Position numbers and translations under genes: made by a program. A stretch of DNA of 64,000 nt. It comes from Paraburkholderia fungorum. GTDB taxonomy: Bacteria > Pseudomonadota > Gammaproteobacteria > Burkholderiales > Burkholderiaceae. The notes below the pieces were generated by a model that worked only from the letters and a program-made list of their open reading frames with translations, ran no database searches and was not told the DNA's origin. Of the stretch, positions 53,143-61,280 are shown in pieces (the stretch's first letter is position 1; every line of letters begins with the position of its first letter). The DNA lies in contig NZ_FNKP01000002.1 of NCBI RefSeq assembly GCF_900099835.1, forward strand, positions 1,612,001-1,676,000. The letters run 5' to 3'.

Positions 53143-54888
53143 CTAGGCCAGAATCATCACGATCACCATGCCCCAGATCGTGAGGAGCGTATTGCCGACT
53201 GCGTACGTGACGGTGTATCCCAACCCGGGTATCTGGCTTTCTGCCGCGTCGCAGACCATGCCCAATGCAGCGGTGGTGGTTCTTGCGCCCGCGCACACAC
53301 CGAGCAGGATGGCCGGATGAAACTTGAATACATAACGCCCGATGAACATGCCGAGAATCAGCGGAAGCGTGGTAGCCACGATGCCCCAGATAAACAGACC
53401 GACCCCAAGACGCTGCAGCCCCGCGACGAATCCAGGCCCCGCCGTCAGACCGACAACTGCAATGAACACGTTCAGACCGACCGAGTTCATGAACCACACA
53501 GTCGGTTCCGGGATCCGGCCGAACGTGGGGCGGATAGCTCTCAGCCAGCCGAAGATCAGACCGGCGATCAACGCGCCGCCCGCTGTCGACAGCGTGATCG
53601 GAATGCCCGCGACGTTGATCACAATGGCACCGATCATCGCGCCGACGGTGATCGCGAGACTCACGAAAGCCACATCCGTTGCGCTGGTCGGACGGTCCAG
53701 CACACCCATTACTTTCGCGGCTGCGCTGGTGTCCTGAGTTCGTCCGACGATCGTGATCGTGTCGCCGCGATGCAGCTTCGTGCTGGGCAGAACGGGAATC
53801 TGTGTTTCCGTCGGTCCGCGCTTGATTTTTCGAAGGAAGACGCCGCGCGACAGCGGCATTGCAGCCAGTTCGACCAAGGTCTTGCCGTCCACTTCCTTGC
53901 TGGTGACGTAGACGTCCACGCCTTCTGCGGGTACGGCGAGCAGTTCGGGGTCGTCCACTTCCACGGCCTTGACCTCGCGAACCGTGCCGGATTGATCGCC
54001 GGTAGCGGGCACTGTTCTGCCAGCGGCGCCGAGCACGGAAACCAGCTGGTCGCGAGGACCGGCGATCGCCACCACGTCGTCGGCTTGCAGTACCTGGTCG
54101 AGCGTGGCGTCCTGGATCGTGCTGCCGCGTCGGATCCGTTCAATGAACAGTCGGTTGCCTGCGGGCTGAAGCGCTTCCACCTGGCTCACGTTCAGGCCGC
54201 AAACCGGGGCGTCCGGCAGCACGCGATACGCGCGTAGTTCATACCGGTGCCATGCCTGGTCTGCACCGCCCATCTCCTTCGTGGCGCCGAGACTTGCTTC
54301 GTATTCCTTGCAGGCGGCCACCAGGTCGATGCGCAGCAGTCTCGGCCCGAGCGTCGCGAGAATCAGCGCCGAGCCGACCGTGCCGAAAATGTACGAGATG
54401 GCGTAGGCGGTCGGCATCGCATCGAGCATGGCTTTGGTCTGGTCTGCCGGTAGTCCGAGCCGGTTGATGGCATCCGTCGCGAGTCCCATTGAAGCCGAAA
54501 TGGTTTGCGAACCCGCGAACAGTCCCGCTGCCGAGCCGAGATCGTAGCCGGCCACCTTCGCCGCCAGAATCGCTGCCCCCAACGACAGCACGCATTGCAC
54601 GACGGCGAACAGCGCTTGCGGCAAGCCGTCCTTGGCGATGCCGCGGACAAATTGCGGCCCCACGCCATAGCCGACGGCGAAAAGAAAAATCAGGAAGAAG
54701 ATGGACTTGACGTTAGGCGAGACGGTGATATTGAGCTGCCCGATGACAACCGCCGCCAGTAAGGTCCCGGTGACCGCGCCCAGACTGAAGCCCCTGAAAC
54801 TTTTTCCGCCCACCCAGTAGCCGATGGCAAGCGAGAGGAAAATAGCAATCTCGGGATACCGTTGAAGCGTTCCAGTGATCCATGCCAT
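53143..54888 (-). CDS. aspT: Aspartate:alanine antiporter
   Basis: A 581-residue inner-membrane antiporter of the AAE family. Two membrane halves: N-terminal helices ([36 protein letters not shown]) and a C-terminal set ([20 protein letters not shown] ... [16 protein letters not shown]). Between them two TrkA_C-like domains lie at about residues 220-390 ([12 protein letters not shown]..., [10 protein letters not shown]). [11 protein letters not shown] and [20 protein letters not shown] are family signatures. It exchanges external aspartate for alanine made by AsdA. A CGACCTTGGTCC motif lies about 160 bases upstream. Confidence 0.92.
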   Translation of the reverse strand: MAWITGTLQRYPEIAIFLSLAIGYWVGGKSFRGFSLGAVTGTLLAAVVIGQLNITVSPNVKSIFFLIFLFAVGYGVGPQFVRGIAKDGLPQALFAVVQCVLSLGAAILAAKVAGYDLGSAAGLFAGSQTISASMGLATDAINRLGLPADQTKAMLDAMPTAYAISYIFGTVGSALILATLGPRLLRIDLVAACKEYEASLGATKEMGGADQAWHRYELRAYRVLPDAPVCGLNVSQVEALQPAGNRLFIERIRRGSTIQDATLDQVLQADDVVAIAGPRDQLVSVLGAAGRTVPATGDQSGTVREVKAVEVDDPELLAVPAEGVDVYVTSKEVDGKTLVELAAMPLSRGVFLRKIKRGPTETQIPVLPSTKLHRGDTITIVGRTQDTSAAAKVMGVLDRPTSATDVAFVSLAITVGAMIGAIVINVAGIPITLSTAGGALIAGLIFGWLRAIRPTFGRIPEPTVWFMNSVGLNVFIAVVGLTAGPGFVAGLQRLGVGLFIWGIVATTLPLILGMFIGRYVFKFHPAILLGVCAGARTTTAALGMVCDAAESQIPGLGYTVTYAVGNTLLTIWGMVIVMILA

Positions 54889-55045
54889 TGTCGCCCTCTT
54901 CTACGGTTCGCCCGTCGACACCGGTGTGCGGGCAGGTGTGTTGTCGATCCATCACGGCCGCGAACCCAAGCCCGGAGATTTGCAAGGTGTCAGCGGCGGT
55001 CTCTCTGACTCAATACAATGGTTCTTCTGCCCGCTTCGAACAATA

Positions 55046-55057
55046 CGACCTTGGTCC
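55046..55057. promoter_or_regulatory. CGACCTTGGTCC motif, copy 1 (aspT promoter side)
   Basis: The motif occurs in the gap before aspT and is repeated at 55883-55895 (with GG for GA, making GGACCTTGGTCC) and 55961-55972. It has the dyad GGACC/GGTCC with a two-base centre. Confidence 0.5.
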
Positions 55058-55139
55058 CATGAATCGAACGCATCGCTTGCAGGGCTCGCAGCGAACTTCG
55101 GACTACGGCAAGTCGCAGCGTCACGGGTCATGGCCGAGG

Positions 55140-55538
55140 TTATTGCCTGAGGATCTTCCAGGGTCCGCTGCCCTGTTTGCACACCGTCGGCGTCCAGCTC
55201 TGGGACTGGCCCTTGGCGATCGCGACAAGCGTCGCGGCGCGGCAGGTTCGATCGCCCTGCTTCAAGGTATCGTGCGGTGTCACCGTGCCGTGAATCGCGA
55301 CGGAATTGCCGGTGCCCGCATTGCTCCATGTCAGCGACTCGCCATCCTTCAAGGTTTCGAGCGCCACCTGACCCGCGTCGTTGAGCGCTCTGCGATCGGC
55401 CTCTCTCATGTAGCTGATGGGCGTGTGCCTCAGGAAATTCAGGTTGCTCGCATGGCAGGGCGTCACGGCAATCAGCAACGCGATGGCCAAGAACGATTGC
55501 GGGAACATCTGGACGAACGGGTCGGTATGCACGCGCAT
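55140..55538 (-). CDS. Secreted surface-antigen-like protein (RT0821/17 kDa-like C-terminal type)
   Basis: A 132-residue protein with a signal peptide (FLAIALLIAVTPCHAS). The mature part reads DRRALNDAGQVALETLKDGE, SLTWSNAGTGNS, GTVTPHDT, GDRTCRAATL and VCKQGSGPWKILRQ. The W-x-N...G-x-V-T-P...C-R...C...G-x-W-x-I order is shared with the C-terminal domain of RT0821/17-kDa surface antigens. The two Cys could form a disulfide. GGAGATGACC precedes the ATG. Lies upstream of aspT on the same strand, with a gap of about 250 bases. Confidence 0.7.
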   Translation of the reverse strand: MRVHTDPFVQMFPQSFLAIALLIAVTPCHASNLNFLRHTPISYMREADRRALNDAGQVALETLKDGESLTWSNAGTGNSVAIHGTVTPHDTLKQGDRTCRAATLVAIAKGQSQSWTPTVCKQGSGPWKILRQ

Positions 55539-55752
55539 AGGTCATCTCCATTGATAGCTGATCCGGTCACGCGCCCCGGCTCCGACCGTCAGGTCGCGTC
55601 GTTGACGAGCCATCGGCGCCGACAGGCGCGCAACCACCGAGCGGGAGGGAATACGTTGCGCCATCCGCACTCTGCACGATCGGCGGAGTCCGAATCTGTC
55701 ACGCGGGATTCAAGAATCAACGTAGCGCCTCGCATGGGAAGCAGACTCGATT

Positions 55753-55796
55753 GAGATACGGGCGAGATACTGGCGCGATACGGGCGCAATACGGGC
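55753..55796 (+). repeat. Four tandem 11-bp repeats
   Basis: The units GAGATACGGGC, GAGATACTGGC, GCGATACGGGC and GCAATACGGGC run without gaps. The consensus is GMRATACGGGC. The 11-bp period is about one helical turn. It lies between divergent genes, about 215 bases from the leftward start. Confidence 0.75.
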
Positions 55797-55882
55797 GCAC
55801 GCCGTCCGGCGATCCGGTCGATGCCGCCCTGTGGCCACTCCGTTCAGCCTCAAGCGTAGTCAGCGACCTGCGCGATTCACAT

Positions 55883-55972
55883 CGGACCTTGGTCCTAGGT
55901 TTTTTCGACACGGCTGTGCCCCAAAACCGTCTGGTCCGGCCTCCTGCCGGATCGCACATACGACCTTGGTCC
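55883..55972. promoter_or_regulatory. CGRCCTTGGTCC motifs, copies 2 and 3
   Basis: CGGACCTTGGTCC at 55883-55895 contains a perfect 12-bp dyad apart from its TT centre; CGACCTTGGTCC at 55961-55972 repeats copy 1 exactly. The two are 78 bases apart and lie 190-280 bases before the glycine-zipper gene. Confidence 0.5.
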
Positions 55973-56157
55973 GATTGCGTCCGGCCTGCCCCCACGCAAT
56001 GATGAAAGTGAACATCACCACGGCGCACGCACCGCACCCTGCGCAAGATCAGGACGGGATGCTACGGTCCACCCAGAGCTGAAGTTCGCGCGTGCCGCCA
56101 CGCCTCGAGGGCGCAAATAGCGGTCCACCTGGGCGAAGGATCGCGCAAGGAGTCGCT

Positions 56158-56634
56158 GTGAACATCACCTTGACAAAGTATCTCTTCGTCGCCGCTGTCG
56201 CCGGTTCGATGTCAGTCGATGGCCTGGCGCAAGGCAAACCCATTGCCTACCCCGCGAAGGGACAAAGCCAGCAAAAGCAGCAGCAGGATGACGGCGCCTG
56301 CTATTCATGGTCAAAAAGCCAGACCGGCGTAGACCCCGCTGCGGTGGCCAACGCGCCGCCTCCTCCATCCGGACCGGCGGTCGGCGGCGGGGAGCGTCTG
56401 CAGGGCGCCGCACGTGGCGCGGCGGGCGGCGCAGTGATCGGCGCAATCGCGGGCGACGCGGGCAAAGGCGCCGCGATTGGCGCCACGACCGGGACCGTGG
56501 TCGGCGGCTCTCGCGCGCGCCAGAACCGGCGCGCGGCCGCTGCGTCGAACCAGGCGCAGAGCCAGGGCGCGATGGATACCTTCAACCGTGCCTACGCCGC
56601 GTGTATGGAAGGTCGCGGCTACACGATCAAATGA
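56158..56634 (+). CDS. Glycine-zipper secreted protein
   Basis: A 158-residue protein. The GTG at 56158 is chosen because AAGGAG lies 7 bases upstream and a signal peptide follows (YLFVAAVAGSMSVDGLAQ). The mature part has QQQDDGACYSWSKSQTGVDP, then a glycine zipper (RGAAGGAVIGAIAGDAGKGA and AIGATTGTVVGGSRA) and AAYAACMEGRGYTIK at the end. Glycine-zipper proteins of this YMGG/17 kDa kind associate with the outer membrane. Followed 34 bases later by another exported-protein gene. Confidence 0.82.
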   Translation: MNITLTKYLFVAAVAGSMSVDGLAQGKPIAYPAKGQSQQKQQQDDGACYSWSKSQTGVDPAAVANAPPPPSGPAVGGGERLQGAARGAAGGAVIGAIAGDAGKGAAIGATTGTVVGGSRARQNRRAAAASNQAQSQGAMDTFNRAYAACMEGRGYTIK

Positions 56635-56668
56635 ACGACGACGCACCTGGGCATTCAAGGAGAGCAGC

Positions 56669-57265
56669 ATGAGAAGCAGCGCGAATAGCGGCAAACTCAT
56701 CCTCATGGCGGCGGTCGTGTGTCTGACGAGCGCCGTCTTCGCGCAGACAGCGCCCGACATCAAGACGACGAGCACGCCAGGCAAAGTCTCCGTGGCCGGC
56801 ACGCTCAAGACGACCTCGACAATCGTCGGGATCGAACCGGCCACGCGAACCGTGTGGCTGAAAGACCCCAAAGGCAAGGTTGTCGAAGTCGTGGTCGGCG
56901 ACGAGGCCCGCAACTTCGAGCAGCTCAAGATCGGCGACGTGGTCAAGGCAGAATATTCGCAGGCCATTACCGTCACGCTGAAGAAAGGAGGCGGCGCCGC
57001 GTCCGCGAACGAAAATCAGACGTTGGAACGCGCGCCGATGGGCGCCAAACCCGGCGGCGCAGCGAGCCGGGAAGTGACGATCATGGCCAACGTCACGGCT
57101 GTCAATCACCAGACCGGTGCGATGACGCTCAAAGGTCCGCAAGGCAATTCGCTGGATGTCGTCGTGGAAGATCCCGAGCAACTCAAACTGATCAGGAAAG
57201 GCGATCAGTTGGAGGTGGTCTACCACGAGGCCCTCGCGATTTCCGTCGAACCGCAAGCGAAATAG
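56669..57265 (+). CDS. Secreted beta-rich protein of unknown family
   Basis: A 198-residue protein. The ATG at 56669 follows CAAGGAGAGCAGC and opens a signal peptide (KLILMAAVVCLTSAVFAQ). Two similar halves are seen: IVGIEPATRTVWLKDPKGKV with KIGDVVKAEYSQAITVTL, and VTAVNHQTGAMTLKGPQGNS with RKGDQLEVVYHEALAISV. Each half looks like a small OB-like beta barrel, so the gene may have arisen by internal duplication. Function unknown; probably periplasmic. Confidence 0.75.
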   Translation: MRSSANSGKLILMAAVVCLTSAVFAQTAPDIKTTSTPGKVSVAGTLKTTSTIVGIEPATRTVWLKDPKGKVVEVVVGDEARNFEQLKIGDVVKAEYSQAITVTLKKGGGAASANENQTLERAPMGAKPGGAASREVTIMANVTAVNHQTGAMTLKGPQGNSLDVVVEDPEQLKLIRKGDQLEVVYHEALAISVEPQAK

Positions 57266-57333
57266 CCGCGCAGCGGGGGCAGCCATTCGTACTCGGCCTG
57301 CACCCCGCCAACCCATTCGCCGAACCCCGCGAA

Positions 57334-57591
57334 CTACGATTCGTCGCGATCCGGCATCAACAATGCGGTGATCACGCGGCTCTTCCAGTACATGTTGTGA
57401 ACACGCGTCTGAAGTACCCGCAAGCGGTCCGCGGGGATGTCGTCGAAAATCACCATTGCGGCAGGCCTCGAACCCGCGCCGGGAATACGCCGGATCGAGC
57501 TGAACTGGGGAAATCCATACCGGATCAGGAACTCGCCGATTTCTTCGTCGGCGACACTTTCTTCCACGTTTCCAAGCAGTAGTTCAGCCAT
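57334..57591 (-). CDS. RRM-like RNA-binding protein
   Basis: An 85-residue protein with an RNA recognition motif pattern: RNP2-like LLLGNVEES at the N-terminus, a helix (VADEEIGEFLIRYGF), a strand with SSIRRIPG and an RNP1-like RPAAMVIFDD. The usual RNP1 aromatics are only partly kept. Stand-alone short RRM proteins occur in many Proteobacteria. Convergent with the preceding gene; targets unknown. Confidence 0.65.
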   Translation of the reverse strand: MAELLLGNVEESVADEEIGEFLIRYGFPQFSSIRRIPGAGSRPAAMVIFDDIPADRLRVLQTRVHNMYWKSRVITALLMPDRDES

Positions 57592-57797
57592 GATCCTGAC
57601 TCCTCGACAGTCGCAATCGCTTCATTCCCGATGAAACAAACAGGCGCGTATCCAATTCGCGCCACGCCACAAGCGGTAGCGATCGCGCTCCTTGGTACGC
57701 CCTCTCCCACTTTCCACGTAACGAAGACGATCACATCGCCGCGTGCCGGACTCGCAGGACCGCTGGCTTCACAGAGGCCACGCCACCGCACGCCATA

Positions 57798-58385
57798 TCA
57801 CTGGACCGGAGCCGAATCCACCGCCGCCGCGATATCGCGGCTGACCGCCGCCAGCGCCCGGTCGTGCGCGGCGATCAACGGCGCGAAGCCCGGCTCCGCC
57901 ACCGGCTCATGAACCACCGAGCGGCCCGTTACCGCGCGACCCTTGCCAGGTGCCCGCACGACCCACTGCACGTCGACGGTCACGTCCCGCCCCGGGACGG
58001 ACTCGAAGCGCATCACGTCGATCCGCACATGCCATACGCCGAGCGGATCGTGGGTCGCGTCGTACACCGATATCTGCGGCGAGTCGAGCAGCACGGCAAG
58101 ATTCGCGGCGATCACGCGGCCAATGTCGCTGCTCAACGGTTGCGCCCACCGCGCAAATTCGTTGATGGCGACCTCGCCATCGCCGACCCGCGTCACGATC
58201 TGCGGACGATTCACCGTCTCCGGTATCGTCACCGGACCCACCACCGCAACCACCGGCCGGGCCATACCGGCAGACGTCAGCGAAGGGGCCGGGTCCAGCG
58301 TATAGAAACTGGCCGGCGGCGACTTGCATCCCCCGAGAGTGGCGCCGACGAGTGTCATGACAAAACATGCCGTCGCAGACTTCAT
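57798..58385 (-). CDS. pqiC: PqiC-like ABC-transport auxiliary lipoprotein
   Basis: A 195-residue lipoprotein. The lipobox lies in TLVGATLGGC near residue 20. The body is the PqiC/DUF330 type: SFYTLDPAPSLTSAG, VVAVVGPVTIPETVNRPQIVTR, INEFARWAQPLSSDIGRVIA. In E. coli, outer-membrane PqiC forms a ring that docks with the PqiB needle. Its ATG overlaps the pqiB stop (ATGA), and it is the last gene of the operon. Confidence 0.87.
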   Translation of the reverse strand: MKSATACFVMTLVGATLGGCKSPPASFYTLDPAPSLTSAGMARPVVAVVGPVTIPETVNRPQIVTRVGDGEVAINEFARWAQPLSSDIGRVIAANLAVLLDSPQISVYDATHDPLGVWHVRIDVMRFESVPGRDVTVDVQWVVRAPGKGRAVTGRSVVHEPVAEPGFAPLIAAHDRALAAVSRDIAAAVDSAPVQ

Positions 58386-60013
58386 GGCGTGTCCTCCGGC
58401 TTGCCGCGAACCAGCGCTTCAGGATGCCGCGCCAGGTAGTCGGCCAGCGTGCGCAATGTCGCGGCAGTGCGGGTCATTTCCTGCATGGCCTGCTCGGTCG
58501 ATTGCTGCAGGGACGAATCCGGCTGCAGCATGCTGTTCGCGGAATCCAGCGTGGTTTGCGCCGAGTTGAGCGTGCTCTGGGCCTTGGGGACGACCTCGGA
58601 ATTGATCTGCGAGATCAGCGCGTTGGTCGTGCGCAGCGTGGTGCGCGCATCGTTGCCGATGCCCTCGAACGGAATGCTATTGAGCTTGGTCAGCAGCCGC
58701 GTGACCGAGTCCTGAATCGATTGAAGCGTGCGCGGAATAGCGGGCAATTCAGGCGGCGACGCGGTCCAGTCGATGGCCGCTTTGGGTGCATCCGGGAAGT
58801 AATCCAGCGCAATATAAAGCTGCCCCGTCAGAGGATTGCCGCTCTTGAGCTGAAAGCGGAAGCCGTGCTCTACCAGATAGTTCGCGATCCCGCGCGGATC
58901 GTCACTGATACGTCCGCCTGCGTGACCCTTCTGATAGCGCGACGTAAAGCGTTCCGGATAGATTTCTATTTCGACGGGAATGCTGAAACGATTGTGCGCC
59001 TCGTCGAAGCGCGTATAGATCGCCGTCACTTCTCCAATCACCACGCCGCGAAAATCGACCGGCGCACCCACCGTCAAACCGCGCACCGAATCCAGAAAAT
59101 TGACCACATATCGATCGACGATCCGGTCGTGCTTCTTCATCGCGTCGGCACGCGTGTCGTATAGGCGGAACTGCGTATCGGGCGTGGCGGCCGTCTCGTT
59201 CTGCAAGCCGGTGGCCGACTCGGGCGGCGACTCGAACGCCACCCCGCCGATGATGATCGACACGATCGACTGGGATTCGACCCGCAGCCCGTTCGTATCG
59301 AACGCCATGTCCACGCCGCTGGCATGCCAGAAGCGCGTATCCGTTTTCACAAACTGGTCGTACGGCGCATTGACGAACACCTTCAGCGTGACACCGCGCC
59401 CATCCGGGTCCAACTTGTACGAGGCGATCTGGCCGACCCGCAGCCGGCGGAAATAGACTGGCGTGCCCACGTCCAGCGAGCCGAGGCCCGTCGACTTCAG
59501 GGTGAACTCGCGCCCCGGCACGTCGCTGGCAAAGACCGGCGGCTCTTCGAGTCCGACGAAATCACGACGCGCCTTGCTTGCGTTGCCGACATCCACATCG
59601 ATATACGAACCGGAAAGCAGCGTGCCGAGCCCCGACACCGTGCCGCCCGAAATGCGCGGGCGCACCACCCAGAAGCGCGTATTGTCGACCAGCAGACTCG
59701 CGACATCGCGCGCCACTTCCGCCGTGGCCAACACCCGCTTGTGATCGGCCGAGAGGTTCACGGTTTCGACCACGCCGATATCCACATCCTTGAACTTGAG
59801 TTTGGTTTTGCCCGCCTCCAGACCTTCGCCGGTCTTGAAGCTGATCGTGACTTTCTCACCGCGTTCGAGGATCGCCTTGGTCGCCAGCCATCCGCCGATC
59901 AGCACCGCGACGATCGGCACGAGCCACACCAGTTGCATGCGCCAGCGCGAACGCGGAATCGTCTCCGCCGAGGGCAGCCCGGCGCCATCAGGCTCGTCAT
60001 TCAACCCGGACAT
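58382..60013 (-). CDS. pqiB: PqiB-like intermembrane transport protein (MCE domains)
   Basis: A 543-residue protein with one N-terminal membrane helix (MQLVWLVPIVAVLIGGWLATKAI) and three MCE/MlaD domains in series. They begin near residues 45 (VTISFKTGEGLEAGKTKLKF), 160 (EFTLKSTGLGSLDVGTPVYF) and 285 (VNFLDSVRGLTVGAPVDFRG). A long C-terminal helical region (about 400-520) would form the needle that spans the periplasm and carries lipids. It overlaps pqiA by 17 bases and pqiC by ATGA. Confidence 0.92.
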   Translation of the reverse strand: MSGLNDEPDGAGLPSAETIPRSRWRMQLVWLVPIVAVLIGGWLATKAILERGEKVTISFKTGEGLEAGKTKLKFKDVDIGVVETVNLSADHKRVLATAEVARDVASLLVDNTRFWVVRPRISGGTVSGLGTLLSGSYIDVDVGNASKARRDFVGLEEPPVFASDVPGREFTLKSTGLGSLDVGTPVYFRRLRVGQIASYKLDPDGRGVTLKVFVNAPYDQFVKTDTRFWHASGVDMAFDTNGLRVESQSIVSIIIGGVAFESPPESATGLQNETAATPDTQFRLYDTRADAMKKHDRIVDRYVVNFLDSVRGLTVGAPVDFRGVVIGEVTAIYTRFDEAHNRFSIPVEIEIYPERFTSRYQKGHAGGRISDDPRGIANYLVEHGFRFQLKSGNPLTGQLYIALDYFPDAPKAAIDWTASPPELPAIPRTLQSIQDSVTRLLTKLNSIPFEGIGNDARTTLRTTNALISQINSEVVPKAQSTLNSAQTTLDSANSMLQPDSSLQQSTEQAMQEMTRTAATLRTLADYLARHPEALVRGKPEDTP

Positions 60014-61280
60014 GTCGCCTCTCCGCTGCGTCCCAGATGAGACGCGGGTCGAACGACATCGCCGCGAGCAGCGTCAGCACGACGACTGCCCCGAACGCTA
60101 TCGATGCCGGCCCGGCTTCGATCGTCGCCAGCGCCTGGAATTGAACCAGCGCGACGAGCATCGTAATCACATAGATGTCGAGCATGGACCATCGCCCGAC
60201 CAGTTCGATCACCCGATAAATCCGCGTGCGCTGCTCGGGCAGCCATTGAGAACGAAGCTGCGTCGAGACGATCAGGTACACGAGGCCCAGAATCTTGAGC
60301 ATCGGCACGACGATGCTCGCGATGAACACGAGAACCGCCAGTAGCCACGAACCGGAGGTCCACAGATAGACCACGCCGCTCATGATCGTGTCTTTCTGTG
60401 CGCCGAATAGCGAACTGGTGTTCATCACGGGCAGCACATTCGCGGGGATATAGAGCACGATCGCCGCCACCAGATACGCCCATGTCCGCGAAAGGCTGGC
60501 AGGTTTGCGCAGATGCAGGGGCGATTTACAGCGCGGGCAAACCTGCGCTCCCGAACGCGCCGGATCGCGAACCAGCAGGCCGCACTTTTCACATAACGCC
60601 AACCCTTGAGCGGATGCCGTGACCGCACCGCGCGACGGTTTCAGGTGCGGATGCACCCCTGCATGGCTGACGTTCCTGAGGGCACAGATGCGCGCCCAGA
60701 TCTCGCGCGGATCGAATGCCGACGACGCGGCGGCCAGCAACAGCATCAGCACGACGAACGACCACAGCGCCGTTCCCGGCACGACCTTCGCGATGTGCGC
60801 GAGCTTGACGAGTGCGACGAGCAGACCGAGGATCAGCACTTCGGTCATGCCCCAGGGACGCGCCAGTTGAAACAGCCGGAAGCCTTCGATCGCGTTCGGC
60901 GGCACGCGTCCCAGATGCAGGGGCAGGAGCAGCCAGAGCATCGCCAGCGTTTGCAACGCGGGCATGACGATCGTCGTCAGCGCGACCAGCACGGCGAGCG
61001 GCCACGTCCCATGGCTGTACAGCATGCGGACCGAGCCCGCCAGCGTGGTTTGAACCAGATTGCCGTTGACCGATAATCCGACGATGGGAAACACGTTCGA
61101 GATCACGAACAGAACGGCCGCTGCCACGGTGAAGGCGAGCGCATATTCCGGCCCGTTGCTGCGTCCTCTTCGCAGCTCGGCGTGACAGCGCCGGCAACGC
61201 AGCGAACTGCCGGGGGTCAACGGTGCCGCGAGCTGAAGGAGATCGCACTCCTCGCACGCAATGATCTCCGGTCCGCTCAT
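59997..61280 (-). CDS. pqiA: PqiA-like inner-membrane protein
   Basis: A 427-residue membrane protein with two repeated halves, each opening with a rubredoxin-like four-cysteine motif: CEECDLLQL...LRCRRCHAEL and CEKCGLLVRD...QVCPRCKSPL. Each half has four membrane helices (ALAFTVAAAVLFVISNVFPI; TWAYLVAAIVLYIPANVLPV and others). This is the standard PqiA architecture. It works with PqiB and PqiC in envelope lipid transport and is induced by membrane or oxidative stress in E. coli. Overlaps the preceding NodT gene by ATGA. Confidence 0.92.
   Translation of the reverse strand: MSGPEIIACEECDLLQLAAPLTPGSSLRCRRCHAELRRGRSNGPEYALAFTVAAAVLFVISNVFPIVGLSVNGNLVQTTLAGSVRMLYSHGTWPLAVLVALTTIVMPALQTLAMLWLLLPLHLGRVPPNAIEGFRLFQLARPWGMTEVLILGLLVALVKLAHIAKVVPGTALWSFVVLMLLLAAASSAFDPREIWARICALRNVSHAGVHPHLKPSRGAVTASAQGLALCEKCGLLVRDPARSGAQVCPRCKSPLHLRKPASLSRTWAYLVAAIVLYIPANVLPVMNTSSLFGAQKDTIMSGVVYLWTSGSWLLAVLVFIASIVVPMLKILGLVYLIVSTQLRSQWLPEQRTRIYRVIELVGRWSMLDIYVITMLVALVQFQALATIEAGPASIAFGAVVVLTLLAAMSFDPRLIWDAAERRHVRVE

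Larger units (their letters stand above)
55539..56157. other. Divergent promoter region with repeats
   Basis: It separates the leftward surface-antigen-like gene from the rightward glycine-zipper gene. Contents: a 4 x 11 bp tandem repeat (55753-55796) and two copies of the CGRCCTTGGTCC motif (55883-55895 and 55961-55972). No gene is recognised. Confidence 0.6.
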
